Shown here: in pieces, positions 1-8,456 of the stretch | How positions within the stretch are numbered: position 1 is the first letter of the stretch | Layout of the letters: each line of letters begins with the position of its first letter | Assembly: GCA_947490615.1 (NCBI GenBank) | Contig: CANLHK010000013.1 | Span: 1 to 60,070 of the forward strand | Length of the DNA stretch: 60,070 bases | Direction: 5' to 3' | Source: Planctomycetaceae bacterium | Lineage (GTDB): Bacteria; Planctomycetota; Phycisphaerae; Phycisphaerales; SM1A02 | Notes under the pieces: model-generated | The model's input: the letters and a program-made list of their open reading frames with translations, nothing else | Told to the model about the DNA's origin: nothing | The model's database searches: none | Translations under genes and position numbers: made by a program

Positions 1-39
1 CGCTCAGCTCTACTTCGCCCCCACGCACCATGGCATGCG

Positions 40-426
40 CTACCGCCCCTCCGGCGGCTGCCACAACTCGATGCGGTTCCCCTCGGGATCCATCACCCAA
101 CCAAAGATGCCGTACTCGGATTCGTCGACGCGCTCGTCAACGGTGCATCCCTTGGCGCGCAACTCTTCGACCATCGCGCGCACATCGGCAACGCGATAGT
201 TCACCATGAACGACGCAGTGCTTGGTTCGAAGTACTTCGTGTCCGCCTTGAACGGACTCCACACGGTGGTGCCGACGCACGCAGGATTGTGCGGGCCGCT
301 CCACTTGAACACCGCGCCGCCCCAAGGCTCGAGTTCGATGCCGAGGTTGTCGCGATACCACGCGCCAAGCGCCTTGGGGTCCGCTGACTTGAAGAAGATG
401 CCGCCGACACCAAGAACGCGTTGCAT
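40..426 (-). CDS. VOC-family (glyoxalase/dioxygenase fold) protein
   Basis: A 128-residue protein with the compact beta-alpha-beta-beta-beta layout of a single-pair vicinal oxygen chelate domain. The N-terminal GVGGIFFKSADPKALGAWY and the C-terminal DPEGNRIELWQP (residues 113-124, with Glu120 in the usual metal-ligand position) are typical of the family. The frame is open further upstream, but the ATG at 426 is preceded by AGGAG at a six-base gap and begins exactly at the first beta strand, so I chose it. The substrate cannot be told from sequence; members act in methylglyoxal detoxification, antibiotic resistance or ring cleavage. It stands alone, with no operon partner visible before the window edge. 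Bases 1-39 hold nothing I recognise. Confidence 0.85.
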   Translation of the reverse strand: MQRVLGVGGIFFKSADPKALGAWYRDNLGIELEPWGGAVFKWSGPHNPACVGTTVWSPFKADTKYFEPSTASFMVNYRVADVRAMVEELRAKGCTVDERVDESEYGIFGWVMDPEGNRIELWQPPEGR

Positions 427-546
427 GAGAGCTCCTGCCGCGTGGCGGCGATGAAGGGGAAGAGTACAGGGAGAAGAGGCGACCACGCACGAACTCGGCA
501 CAGCGCGGACCGAGGAGTGTGGTCCAGTCACTCCGAACAACGAGCA

Positions 547-586
547 CAAAGAAACGGAGCGCCCGACTTACGCCGAGCGCTCCGTT
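547..586 (-). terminator. Intrinsic terminator of the 79-residue membrane protein gene
   Basis: A perfect 10-bp stem (553-562 with 577-586, AACGGAGCGC and its complement) closes a 14-base loop. Read on the minus strand it is followed by TTTCTTTGTG. It lies about 70 bases downstream of the minus-strand gene that ends at 658. On the plus strand a shorter TTAGTTTT tract follows, but no plus-strand gene feeds it. Confidence 0.7.
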
Positions 587-657
587 AGTTTTGCGTGGCT
601 CTCGAATCGATCAAACAGACCAAGATCGAGCGCTCCACAACTCGCTGCAAACCAGAA

Positions 658-897
658 TCAGGCTGGTGCTGCCTTCTTCGTCATCACAGCAATGATGACA
701 AAGAGCGCGATCAAACCAACGAATCCGCCCTCGCCCAACTGCGTGACGAAGCTCATGAGATTTGCCGTGATTCCGCCGAAGAAACCGACGCTGGCCGAGC
801 CGAAGATGATCTGCACGAGCACGCCAAGACCGATGAAGAGCAGCAGAATGTCCATCAATTCGCGAGCCCAGCTTTTGACGAAGGTGAATGCTTGCAT
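658..897 (-). CDS. Small two-span membrane protein, function unknown
   Basis: A 79-residue protein starting MQAFTFVKSWARELMDILLL. Two hydrophobic segments are visible, about residues 14-33 and 57-73, joined by a Gly/Ser-rich loop, with a short Lys-containing tail (TKKAAPA). The ATG at 897 has a well-placed AGGAG, seven bases upstream; a longer in-frame reading to 999 lacks membrane character and is unlikely. The gene is monocistronic and followed by a clear intrinsic terminator, which supports it being real despite its size. I do not recognise a family. The short helix-loop-helix membrane layout resembles holin-like or stress-induced small membrane proteins, but nothing shows such a role here. 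It lies next to an integrase relic at tRNA-Tyr, so acquisition with a former element is possible. Confidence 0.7.
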   Translation of the reverse strand: MQAFTFVKSWARELMDILLLFIGLGVLVQIIFGSASVGFFGGITANLMSFVTQLGEGGFVGLIALFVIIAVMTKKAAPA

Positions 898-1127
898 GTG
901 ATCTCTCCTGAGGATTCTGACCGACGCGAATCGCACGATGCGTTCGCCGTAATGAATGTCTCGGCAGTTATCATCGCTGCGCGCCACAAACAACCCCACT
1001 AAGTTGATGACGATGGTCGGAAGTTGCGCGGCGCCGGCTTGTCCCCCTCGATTGGGACCGTCGTTTGAGGCTCACCACGCCGAAAGACCACGGACCCTAA
1101 TGCAAGCACCCGAAACTACTTAGGTAG

Positions 1128-1628
1128 CACCAAAGCCCGCTGCGGAAGCAGTGGGCGGACGTGGACTGGAACCGCAAGCTGCTTGTCGTACGCAGCCCGA
1201 AGACTGCAGGGAAAGCAGCCCACGCAGTCCGCTCCGTGCCCGTCTGCCCTGCGCTTCAGCCGCTCCTCTGGCAGTTGCGCCAGGAGTCTGATTCCCACGC
1301 TGAGCGCATCGTGAAGCTCGTCCAATGTGAGGCCTACAACCTGCGCACTCGCTTCAAGAAAATCATCGAGCGTGCCGGCTTGCAGGCATGGCCTCGACTC
1401 CTCCAAAACCTCCGCGCAAGTTGCGCCACCGACTTCGCCCAGAGCCTACCTAACCACGAGGCTGCTCGCTTCCTTGGCCACAGTCCGCTCATTGCCGCGT
1501 CGCACTACCTACAGCCTTCAGACCACAACTTCAGAGCCGTGGCTGGCGAGGGCCCATGGATTAAAGACACGAACGACTCCGAACGTGGCGTACTAGGTGG
1601 CGTACGCGTGGCGTACCCGATGGCGTAG
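1128..1628 (+). pseudogene. Truncated tyrosine recombinase (integrase), C-terminal catalytic fragment
   Basis: The frame opens at 1128, just after a TAG at 1125, and enters a recognisable integrase core (LRKQWADVDW followed by VRSPKTAGK). The second catalytic segment is present as NLRASCATDFAQ, then RFLGHSPLIAASHYLQ, giving the box II Arg, the LGHS motif and the HY pair whose Tyr is the nucleophile. The whole N-terminal DNA-binding domain and the box I Arg are missing, and no start with a ribosome binding site precedes the fragment (the first candidate is a GTG at 1161). Intact planctomycete integrases with this motif set run about 350-450 residues. The fragment points at the 3' end of tRNA-Tyr, a common attachment site. 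I read it as the remains of an integrated element. Confidence 0.75.
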
Positions 1629-1741
1629 CAGGCTGCCGCACGCTCTCGCACCGAGTGGAACTCCTCTCCACTAACTCCAGAAGCGCAGCGAGGTTGCGCC
1701 AGTCCTTGCGAGACCGTGCAACCTCGTGCGATTTGCAGAAG

Positions 1742-1823
1742 TGGGCGGAGAGGGATTCGAACCCCCGTAGGTGAAACCAGCAGATTTACAGTCTGCCCTC
1801 GTTGGCCGCTTGAGTATCCGCCC
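1742..1823 (-). tRNA. tRNA-Tyr (anticodon GTA)
   Basis: An 82-base class II tRNA. The acceptor stem GGGCGGA pairs with TCCGCCC, the anticodon stem GCAGA/TCTGC encloses loop CTGTAAA, and a long variable arm with a GGT/ACC stem precedes the T arm (GGGGG, TTCGAAT, CCCTC). The discriminator base is A and the CCA end is not encoded. The 3' end faces the integrase relic at 1128-1628. Confidence 0.96.
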
Positions 1824-1898
1824 TGTGAGAAACCCGCTTGTTGGAGCGGGGTCGTGATCCTACCGCACGACCTTCGGTTGGGCAACCACCGCGAGAAT

Positions 1899-3461
1899 TC
1901 AGCGGGCTGCGAGGCCTGCTGCAGCGAGATCGCTCGGTGAAAGCCAGGGCAACGGCGCGGTCAGTGGTCCGAGATCGCCTCCCTGTTGGTAGCCGCGCAA
2001 GCTGAAGCACGACATCGCCACGGCGAGTCGGTCGATGAGCGCGCCCTCGACACTGGCGAGGTCTGGCGCTGAACCAGGCTTGATGAAGCAGAGCACTTCG
2101 ACGGGTTGCCCGAGCGCAGTGGCCTCTTGTTGCGACACGACAATCGGCAGCGTTGGGTCAACCGACGGATGCTCTGCGAGCAGGCGCTCTGCGAACGCTC
2201 GGTAGATGCAGAGGTTCGTCATCGTCCCGTCGCCCATCGCGCGTCGCGCTCGGACCAGCGCTCCTGCGATTGATTCGTTGGCGGTGAGCGAGTCGACCTC
2301 AGCTTGCGTGAGTGCGCGCACTGTTCGGAGGTCGACGCGGAAGCCGCGTCGGACGCGCCGTCCTGGCGAGGCGTACTTCGAGCGGTAGTTCAGATACGGC
2401 TCTTGCACAAAGCGCGCGATTGGAACGGTGTGCACGGTTCCGTCCGCATTCTGCACGCGCACGGTGAGCGTCTTGATCTCGGCGATGCGCCCATCGATCG
2501 AGTGCTGCTTCAACTCCACCCAATCACCGACGCGAATCGCATCGTTGGCGGTCAGCAACATGTTCGAGACCAGCGAGTAAAGAATGTCCTTGAACACCAC
2601 TCCAAGCACGGCCGCTGTCGCACCGAGTGCGGCGAGGAAGACCGATGGGTTCTTTCCGACGGCAATCGCCGCCGCGGAAATTCCGCCCGCGAGGAGCAGC
2701 GCCACGAGCAACACCTGTCGATAGCCGCGCAGCGCGTCGGGCCGATTGACTTCGGGTCGCGCTGAGTAGAGCTCGTCCGCGACTTTCATGAGCGTCGCTG
2801 CGATGAAGACACTCTTGACAATCGCATACGCGACGAGCAGGTTCGCCACATTGAAGGCGAGCAGCGGATTGAGCACCGCTGCATCACCGAGGAGATCCAC
2901 CAGTCGTGCCACCAAGAGTAACGGTGCGATCGCGCTGATCGGCACGATCACGCGCGACTGCGCGATCGCATCCGACAACCGCTTCTTGTGCGCGCGCTCG
3001 AGGGCGCGCGCGAGAATCGGCGCCAGCGCCGCCTGGAGCACGAGTCGAACCACAAAGCCCAGCGCCACCAACGCGAGGATCGCCATCATGTTCCACGCGA
3101 CCGAATTGGCGCGAAGCCACTTGCCAAACGCCGTGCGCTGCAGCGCGTCCACGAGGTCAAGCGCGGCGCGCTCTGCAGGCGAGTGCACGATGGCTGGCTC
3201 GGTGGGCTTCGCTCCAGCCACGCCTCTAGGCCCAACCTCTTCCTTCTCGGTCCGACCGACCTGTCGTGGATGCACAGGCTTCGCGTCCGCCGCCGTCTCA
3301 CCCTCTGCCTGCGCCTTGGGCTCGTGGAGCAGTTCGCGCACCGCCTCGAGCTGCGGAGCCGCAGTGGCCGAGGCGACGGGAATCAGAACCAGCAGCGCGA
3401 GAAGAGGGACGAGCAGTCGTTGCGAGGAGCGAACCATCGAAATCATCATGAGAAACACCAC
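1899..3461 (-). CDS. MscS-type mechanosensitive ion channel
   Basis: A 520-residue integral membrane protein. A signal peptide-like start (residues 10-35) is followed by a long hydrophilic periplasmic stretch to about 118. Hydrophobic spans follow at roughly 121-145, 172-190, 200-225 and 248-268, and then a Gly/Ala-rich pore helix (275-303). The MscS beta domain begins at 309 with IRVGDWVEL and continues through IAEIKTLTVRVQNADGTVHTVPI. A large cytoplasmic domain closes the protein. The layout fits the longer YbdG/YnaI-like subgroup that releases osmolytes under hypo-osmotic shock. Four Met codons lie in the first nine positions (3461, 3449, 3446, 3437), so the exact start is open. It is flanked by tRNA-Tyr downstream and tRNA-Thr upstream. 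Confidence 0.88.
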   Translation of the reverse strand: MVFLMMISMVRSSQRLLVPLLALLVLIPVASATAAPQLEAVRELLHEPKAQAEGETAADAKPVHPRQVGRTEKEEVGPRGVAGAKPTEPAIVHSPAERAALDLVDALQRTAFGKWLRANSVAWNMMAILALVALGFVVRLVLQAALAPILARALERAHKKRLSDAIAQSRVIVPISAIAPLLLVARLVDLLGDAAVLNPLLAFNVANLLVAYAIVKSVFIAATLMKVADELYSARPEVNRPDALRGYRQVLLVALLLAGGISAAAIAVGKNPSVFLAALGATAAVLGVVFKDILYSLVSNMLLTANDAIRVGDWVELKQHSIDGRIAEIKTLTVRVQNADGTVHTVPIARFVQEPYLNYRSKYASPGRRVRRGFRVDLRTVRALTQAEVDSLTANESIAGALVRARRAMGDGTMTNLCIYRAFAERLLAEHPSVDPTLPIVVSQQEATALGQPVEVLCFIKPGSAPDLASVEGALIDRLAVAMSCFSLRGYQQGGDLGPLTAPLPWLSPSDLAAAGLAAR

Positions 3462-3475
3462 GAATCACAGGGCAA

Positions 3476-3548
3476 AGCCGCCAACCGGAATCGAACCGGC
3501 AACCTCCAGATTACAAATCAGGTGCTCTGCCAATTGAGCTATGGCGGC
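3476..3548 (-). tRNA. tRNA-Thr (anticodon TGT)
   Basis: A 73-base tRNA. The acceptor GCCGCCA pairs with TGGCGGC, the D stem is GCTC/GAGC and the T arm is GCCGG-TTCGATT-CCGGT. Anticodon loop TTTGTAA gives TGT. The anticodon stem CCTGA/TCTGG carries a T-T mismatch at position 29-41. CCA is not encoded. The gene covers the first in-frame ATG (3541) of the divergent mnmG reading frame, which argues for the later mnmG start. Confidence 0.95.
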
Positions 3549-3606
3549 GGAGGGTGCGAAGTGTAGCGGAGCAGCGATTACCATTGCGGCCCCTCGAATT
3601 CGCGTG

Positions 3607-5610
3607 ATGACCAACTCCTCCCCCACTCCCCTTGCTGAGGCCCGCGATCACTTCGATGTCATCGTCGTCGGTGGCGGCCATGCGGGTACTGAGGCCGCTC
3701 GCGCTGCTGCGTCCGCGCTGGGTGAAGGCGGCCGCGTCGCGCTCCTCTCGATGGAGCCCGCGCGGCTTGGGCAGATGAGTTGCAATCCCGCCATCGGCGG
3801 ACTCGCCAAGGGTCAGATGGTCCGCGAGCTCGACGCGCTTGGCGGACTCATGGGTCTCGCGGCCGACGCGTCGGGCATCCAGTTCAAGGTCTTGAACTCG
3901 AGTAAGGGTCCCGCGGTCCGCGGTCCGCGCGCGCAGTGTGACAAGTATGCCTATCGCGCCGAAGTGCAGCGACTCCTTGCTGGCTACGAGCAGATCGATG
4001 TGTTCGCTGCCACCGCGGAGGAGATCCTGCTCGACTCAGATGGCGCAGCGTGTGGAGTGCGCATGCCGCCTGGCGCGCATCGCGTTGGTGCGAGTCGCAA
4101 TGCCATCGAACTGAATGCTCGCGGCGACGCCTTGGCAGAACCCGTCTTCACTGTCGCGTTGGAGCCGCCGTCGACCGCGCCGCGTGTGCTCACGGCCAGT
4201 GCCGTCGTGCTGACCACGGGAACCTTCATGCGTGCGCTCATGCACACGGGCCAACACACCCAAGAGGGCGGCCGCGTCGGCGAAGGAAGCGCCAAGGGCA
4301 TCAGTCGCACGCTGCAGACGCTGGGATTTGAACTCGGCCGTTTGAAGACGGGAACTCCGCCACGCATCGCGCGCGCCTCGATTGACTGGGAAGTGCTGGA
4401 GCCCGCGCTTGGCGATGTCGTCCCTGTTCCGTTCAGCGACCGCTCGCCTGAAGCGCTTCCTCTCGGGCGCTTTCCGCACCTCGCGCAAATCGACTGCCGC
4501 GAAACCGCGACGACTCCCGCGATCCATGCGCTGATCCGCGAGAATCTCTCGCGCGCTCCGATGTACTCGGGGCAGATCGAAGCCGAGTGCGGCCCCCGCT
4601 ATTGCCCGTCAATCGAAGACAAGGTCGTGCGCTTTGCCGATCGCGACGCGCATCATGTCTTTCTCGAACCCGAGTCGCTCTTCACCGACGAGATCTACCT
4701 GAACGGCGTCTCGACTTCGCTGCCGAGTGATGTGCAACTTCCATTGGTGCGCGGACTGCGCGGACTCGAACACGCCGAGGTGCAGCGCTTCGGGTACGCC
4801 GTCGAGTACGACATGGTCTGGCCGCACCAGATCGACTCCACCACCGAAACCAAGCGCGTCCCGCGGCTCTTTCTGGCTGGGCAGATCAACGGCACGAGCG
4901 GATACGAAGAAGCTGCAGCGCAGGGATTGCTCGCGGGACTGAACGCTGCACGGCGCGCGCGCAGATTGGAGCCCGTGCGGCTCGCGCGCGACGCCGCGTA
5001 CCTTGGCGTACTCATGGACGATCTCGTCACGCGCACGCCGCGTGAGCCGTACCGCATGTTCACCTCGCGCGCGGAACATCGCCTGCTCTTGCGCGCCGAC
5101 AACGCTGATGAACGACTTGCGCTTCTCGGTGCGTCGTGGGGCCTCGTCGACGCGACGCAACGCGCGCAGTTTGAATCGCGCATGGAAGCGAAGGCTGCGA
5201 TCCATCGCGCGCTTTCTGAGATGCGCGAAGGTGGCCTGCGACTCATCGATCTTGCCAAGCGACCTGACATCGATCTCAACTGGCTTGCGGAGCGTGTGGC
5301 ACCGACGCTCGACGGGGTGAGCGCTGCACTCCGCGTGTCGATGGTCGAACGCGTCGTGACCGATGCGCGCTATGAGGGATACATCGTTCTGCAGAACGCG
5401 GAGATTCGCCGCAAGCGCGAGTACGACGCGGTGTCGATTCCGTCGTCGTTCGATCCGCACGCGCTCCTTGGACTGCGCAACGAGGCCGTCGAGATGCTCG
5501 CGCGCTTCAAGCCGTGCACGCTTGGGCAGGCCAGTCGCATTGCTGGGATTTCTCCTGCAGATGTGACGGTCGTGGCGATGTGGGTGCGACGCACGACGCG
5601 CTCGGCGTGA
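3607..5610 (+). CDS. mnmG: tRNA uridine-5-carboxymethylaminomethyl modification enzyme MnmG (GidA)
   Basis: A 667-residue FAD enzyme which, with MnmE, installs the 5-carboxymethylaminomethyl group on wobble uridine 34 of tRNAs. The Rossmann motif VIVVGGGHAGTEAA lies at residues 18-31. Hallmark segments follow: SCNPAIGGLAKGQMVRELDA, GTFMRALMHTG, RLKTGTPPRI, the cysteine-bearing SGQIEAECGPRYCPSIEDK and GYEEAAAQGLLAGLNA. The C-terminal helical domain that contacts MnmE and tRNA is present. The protein is about 40 residues longer than usual because of an insertion before VVLTTGTFM. The ATG at 3607 was chosen because the earlier in-frame ATG at 3541 lies inside tRNA-Thr. MnmE is not in the window. 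Confidence 0.96.
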   Translation: MTNSSPTPLAEARDHFDVIVVGGGHAGTEAARAAASALGEGGRVALLSMEPARLGQMSCNPAIGGLAKGQMVRELDALGGLMGLAADASGIQFKVLNSSKGPAVRGPRAQCDKYAYRAEVQRLLAGYEQIDVFAATAEEILLDSDGAACGVRMPPGAHRVGASRNAIELNARGDALAEPVFTVALEPPSTAPRVLTASAVVLTTGTFMRALMHTGQHTQEGGRVGEGSAKGISRTLQTLGFELGRLKTGTPPRIARASIDWEVLEPALGDVVPVPFSDRSPEALPLGRFPHLAQIDCRETATTPAIHALIRENLSRAPMYSGQIEAECGPRYCPSIEDKVVRFADRDAHHVFLEPESLFTDEIYLNGVSTSLPSDVQLPLVRGLRGLEHAEVQRFGYAVEYDMVWPHQIDSTTETKRVPRLFLAGQINGTSGYEEAAAQGLLAGLNAARRARRLEPVRLARDAAYLGVLMDDLVTRTPREPYRMFTSRAEHRLLLRADNADERLALLGASWGLVDATQRAQFESRMEAKAAIHRALSEMREGGLRLIDLAKRPDIDLNWLAERVAPTLDGVSAALRVSMVERVVTDARYEGYIVLQNAEIRRKREYDAVSIPSSFDPHALLGLRNEAVEMLARFKPCTLGQASRIAGISPADVTVVAMWVRRTTRSA

Positions 5611-5628
5611 GGCCGCGGCGCCGCCTCA
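5608..5628. other. Hairpin containing the stop codons of convergent mnmG and pepA
   Basis: TGAGGC at 5608-5613 pairs with GCCTCA at 5623-5628. The TGA of mnmG is the left arm's first three bases and the pepA stop is the right arm's last three. No T tract follows on either side, so a Rho-independent role is doubtful; a weak bidirectional block or chance GC-rich symmetry are both possible. Confidence 0.35.
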
Positions 5629-7083
5629 ACACAGACTCTCAACCACATCCACCAGCATCCGCACGCCGTAGCCGTTGGGTCCCGCGACACAGAGATCGCT
5701 TGGCGTCTCGGAGTTCGCGACCCCTGCGATATCGATGTGCGCGAACGGCACCTTCTTGTCGACGAAGAAGTCAAGGAACGCAGCACCCTGAATCGGATGC
5801 GCGAGGCGCGACGGATTCGAGTTGATGATGTCGGCGTGCTGGCTCTTCATGTGGTCCTTGTGCTCCTTCCAGAGCGGCAAGCGCCACACTTTTTCGCCGG
5901 TGCGTGAGGAACTCGATTCGATGACTTCGCGCAGCGTGGCGTCGTCGCAGAAGTAGCCCGCGCTCCACGGACCAAGCGCCGTGACCACGCCACCCGTGAG
6001 GGTCGAGAGCTCGATCATCGTCGTCGGCGCGTACTTCTCGCAGCCGTACGAAATCGCGTCGGCGAGCACGAGTCGGCCTTCGGCGTCGGTGTTGGTGACC
6101 TCGACGGTCGTGCCGTTGTACATGGTGATGATGTCATCAGGGCGATAGGCGTTGGAGCTCACCATGTTCTCCGCCGCAGGGAAGAGCGCCACCACGCGCA
6201 TCGGCAACTTCGCGCTGGCGATGGCGTGCATCGCGCCAAAGACCGCCGCGCCACCGCACTTGTCGTACTTCATCCCCTTCATGCCGTTGTTCACCTTGAG
6301 CGAGTAGCCGCCAGTGTCGTAGGTCAGCGTCTTACCGACGAGGGCGAGCGTCTTGCCGCGCGCTTTGCTGCTGATGCGCTTGGGTGTGTACTCGAGAATC
6401 GCTAAGAGACTCCGCTCCGCGCTTCCTTGCCCAACCGCGACGATGCCGCCCATGCCGAGCCGTTTCGCATCGGCAAAGGAAATGAGCTTGAAGCGCATGC
6501 CCATGGAGCGCGCGAGCTTCTTCGCCTCGCTGGCAAACCAATTGGGCGTGCAGATGTTGGGTGGAGTCGCTGCGATGCGACGCGCTTCGTTCACGCTCGC
6601 GCCGATCGAGAGGCCGCGTGTGAATCCGTCGGCAAAAGCGCCCGAACCCGCGTCGATCGAGAGGCTCGAGGCGCGTGGCGCGCGCTGCGTCGATTTTCCA
6701 TCAAAGGAGTCGACGCGCCAGTTTCCGACCGTGACGCCTTCACCAAACGCCTGACCGAACTCACGCTGCTGCTTGGCATCGAACAAGCCGCCGAACGCGA
6801 GGCGGACCTTCGCGAACTTCATCCGCTCAAGCGCGCGCACGCAACGAGCGCCAGCGATGCGCGCCTCTTTCGCGGTGAAGTCCGCCTTCTTGCCGAGCCC
6901 GAGGATCACTGCTCCATCAGCGGCGCTGGTGATCTCGCCGAGATCGGCGCGAAAGCTCGCGGCACTGATCGCAGCGTTGCGCGCTGCATTGGCCTCGCCC
7001 TTGGTGAGCGTGGCCTCATCGGAATAGACCGCAAGCACGGGGACGGACTTTGGCGCGCGGACGATGGACAGACGATGAAACAT
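5626..7083 (-). CDS. pepA: Leucyl aminopeptidase (M17 family, PepA-like)
   Basis: A 485-residue cytosolic dizinc aminopeptidase that removes N-terminal residues from peptides. The M17 signature NTDAEGRLVLADA is exact at 331-343, giving Asp333, Glu335 and Arg337. Lys251 and Asp256 (KTLTYDTGG), Lys263 and Asp274 (MKYDKCGG) occupy the remaining metal and catalytic positions. The N-terminal domain is the usual poorly conserved macro-like fold. The ATG at 7083 follows GGAG at a five-base gap and was preferred to the upstream in-frame start at 7110. The gene is last in a minus-strand run after rpiB, with a 78-base gap, and meets mnmG tail to tail. Confidence 0.94.
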   Translation of the reverse strand: MFHRLSIVRAPKSVPVLAVYSDEATLTKGEANAARNAAISAASFRADLGEITSAADGAVILGLGKKADFTAKEARIAGARCVRALERMKFAKVRLAFGGLFDAKQQREFGQAFGEGVTVGNWRVDSFDGKSTQRAPRASSLSIDAGSGAFADGFTRGLSIGASVNEARRIAATPPNICTPNWFASEAKKLARSMGMRFKLISFADAKRLGMGGIVAVGQGSAERSLLAILEYTPKRISSKARGKTLALVGKTLTYDTGGYSLKVNNGMKGMKYDKCGGAAVFGAMHAIASAKLPMRVVALFPAAENMVSSNAYRPDDIITMYNGTTVEVTNTDAEGRLVLADAISYGCEKYAPTTMIELSTLTGGVVTALGPWSAGYFCDDATLREVIESSSSRTGEKVWRLPLWKEHKDHMKSQHADIINSNPSRLAHPIQGAAFLDFFVDKKVPFAHIDIAGVANSETPSDLCVAGPNGYGVRMLVDVVESLC

Positions 7084-7161
7084 CAGGACTCCAAGAGCTG
7101 GGGATACCAAGGAACGATCGTTGAGGAAGTGCTTGCGTGGATCACCCGCGAGTCAGGTGCG

Positions 7162-7626
7162 CTAACTGCGCAGAATCGAGGGATCTTCGCCACGCTCGAT
7201 CGCTTCGATCTTGTGGAGGCGACGAAGGTGACGACCTCCATCGAAGGGCGTGCGCACCCAAGTGTCGACGATGCGCTTCACCAGTGTGTGCCCGAGGAGA
7301 TCGGCAGAAAGGCAGAGGACATTCGCGTCGTTGTGCGTGCGCGAGAGCTGTGCGGAAAGCTCATCTTGCGCGAGTGCCGCGCGAATGCCGCGGAACTTGT
7401 TCGCGGCGATGCACATGCCGATTCCAGTTCCGCAGATGAGAATGGCGCGATCGGTTCCGCCCTTGGCAACGCGACTACACGCGGCGTACGCGCTGTCGGG
7501 ATAGTCGGTCATCGCGCCCTGCATGTCGGAAACGAGTTCGACCTCGTGCCCATCGGCCTTGAGATGAGCAATCAGCGCTTGAGTAGCGATGGCCCCGCGA
7601 TGGTCGCAGCCGAGTGCAATCTTCAT
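7162..7626 (-). CDS. rpiB: Ribose-5-phosphate isomerase B
   Basis: A 154-residue enzyme interconverting ribose-5-phosphate and ribulose-5-phosphate in the pentose phosphate pathway. The start MKIALGCDHRGAIAT, the active-site loop ILICGTGIGMCIAANK (catalytic Cys65) and the RTHNDANVL segment (His98) are diagnostic of the RpiB/LacAB family. It overlaps the preceding phosphatase gene by four bases (ATGA), so the two are probably translationally coupled. The pairing of a low-molecular-weight phosphatase with rpiB is also seen in other bacterial phyla. Confidence 0.95.
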   Translation of the reverse strand: MKIALGCDHRGAIATQALIAHLKADGHEVELVSDMQGAMTDYPDSAYAACSRVAKGGTDRAILICGTGIGMCIAANKFRGIRAALAQDELSAQLSRTHNDANVLCLSADLLGHTLVKRIVDTWVRTPFDGGRHLRRLHKIEAIERGEDPSILRS

Positions 7627-8081
7627 GGCGCTAGCATCCCCGCGACGCGCTGCGGAATCAACTCGGCAAAGTAGGCGCCAAGCTCGTCGTAGGCGCGCTG
7701 ACCGAGCCCGATCGGATCGGCGACATCGCCCGAGGGATCGAGTAACTGCACGCGCGAGGCTGCCGATGGGTCGTTGCCGACCAACGCGCGCGCCCGTGCG
7801 ACATGAAGCGAGGTCATCCCGAGGACAAGATCCGCCTTACGGACCATCTCCGCGGTGAGCCGCTTGGCATGCTCAGGAACGGGCGCGCTCATGCGCTCGA
7901 GGACCTCGACCGCTTCGGCGCTGGTCGATGCACCGTCGAAAGCACTCACGCCCGCTGAAGCGAAGAACAGTGCGCCGAGCCCAGAGGGAAGTTTGCCGCC
8001 ATCGGCGAGCATCTGCGCGATCCCTTCCGCCATCGGCGATCGACAAGTGTTTCCTGTGCAGACGAACAGGACCGTGCGCAT
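7623..8081 (-). CDS. Low-molecular-weight protein-tyrosine phosphatase (YwlE-like)
   Basis: A 152-residue phosphatase. The P-loop CTGNTCRS is at residues 8-15 (nucleophile Cys8, Arg14) and the general-acid Asp122 lies in the ADPIG motif near the C-terminus. Bacterial members dephosphorylate tyrosine (Wzb) or, in YwlE, arginine phosphate. The Thr following the Cys (CTGNT) is the residue reported to favour phosphoarginine in YwlE, so a protein-arginine phosphatase is plausible but unproven. No McsB-type arginine kinase is in the window. Its TGA overlaps the rpiB start. Confidence 0.9.
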   Translation of the reverse strand: MRTVLFVCTGNTCRSPMAEGIAQMLADGGKLPSGLGALFFASAGVSAFDGASTSAEAVEVLERMSAPVPEHAKRLTAEMVRKADLVLGMTSLHVARARALVGNDPSAASRVQLLDPSGDVADPIGLGQRAYDELGAYFAELIPQRVAGMLAP

Positions 8082-8137
8082 GGGGAAATGTTAGCGAAAT
8101 CTCACCCGCGAGCGTCGTCCGTCGGCGGGCGGTCTTC

Positions 8138-8455
8138 CTAGGACTCGGTCTCTTCGTCGTTGGACGCGGCCTCGGCTTGGTCTTCCCAACCTGGAGGCGG
8201 CGCAGACGCCTGCAAGAACTCTTGAGCACGCGCAAGATCGCCCCGCCGCACTTCAACGCTTGGAAGGCCAAACACGCCAGAAAAGAGCCGCGCGGCGTTC
8301 TGTCCTGTGATGACCGCGGGAATTCCCTCTTCAGCGAGCCGCGCCACCAAGATGCTCGCGGAGGTCTCGTCGCTGGTTCGCGTGAGTTCCACCATCTCTG
8401 ATGCAGCGGCCTCGGCTGCGGTCGGTCGTGGCTCTTGTTCGAATCCGCCACGCAT
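8138..8455 (-). CDS. DUF2007-like putative signal-transducing protein
   Basis: A 105-residue protein whose core, MVELTRTSDETSASILVARL then EEGIPAVITGQNAA and VEVRRGDLARAQEFL, matches the small alpha-beta domain of the DUF2007 family. That domain is found alone or fused to zinc ribbons and has no fixed function. An acidic tail (EAASNDEETES) ends it. I took the ATG at 8455 because it sits two bases from the stop of the upstream gene (TGAGATG), suggesting coupled translation. The internal ATG at 8395 would give an 85-residue protein covering only the conserved core and cannot be excluded. The upstream neighbour is a zinc-ribbon membrane protein, which matches the known DUF2007/zinc-ribbon association. 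Confidence 0.7.
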   Translation of the reverse strand: MRGGFEQEPRPTAAEAAASEMVELTRTSDETSASILVARLAEEGIPAVITGQNAARLFSGVFGLPSVEVRRGDLARAQEFLQASAPPPGWEDQAEAASNDEETES

Positions 8456-8456
8456 C

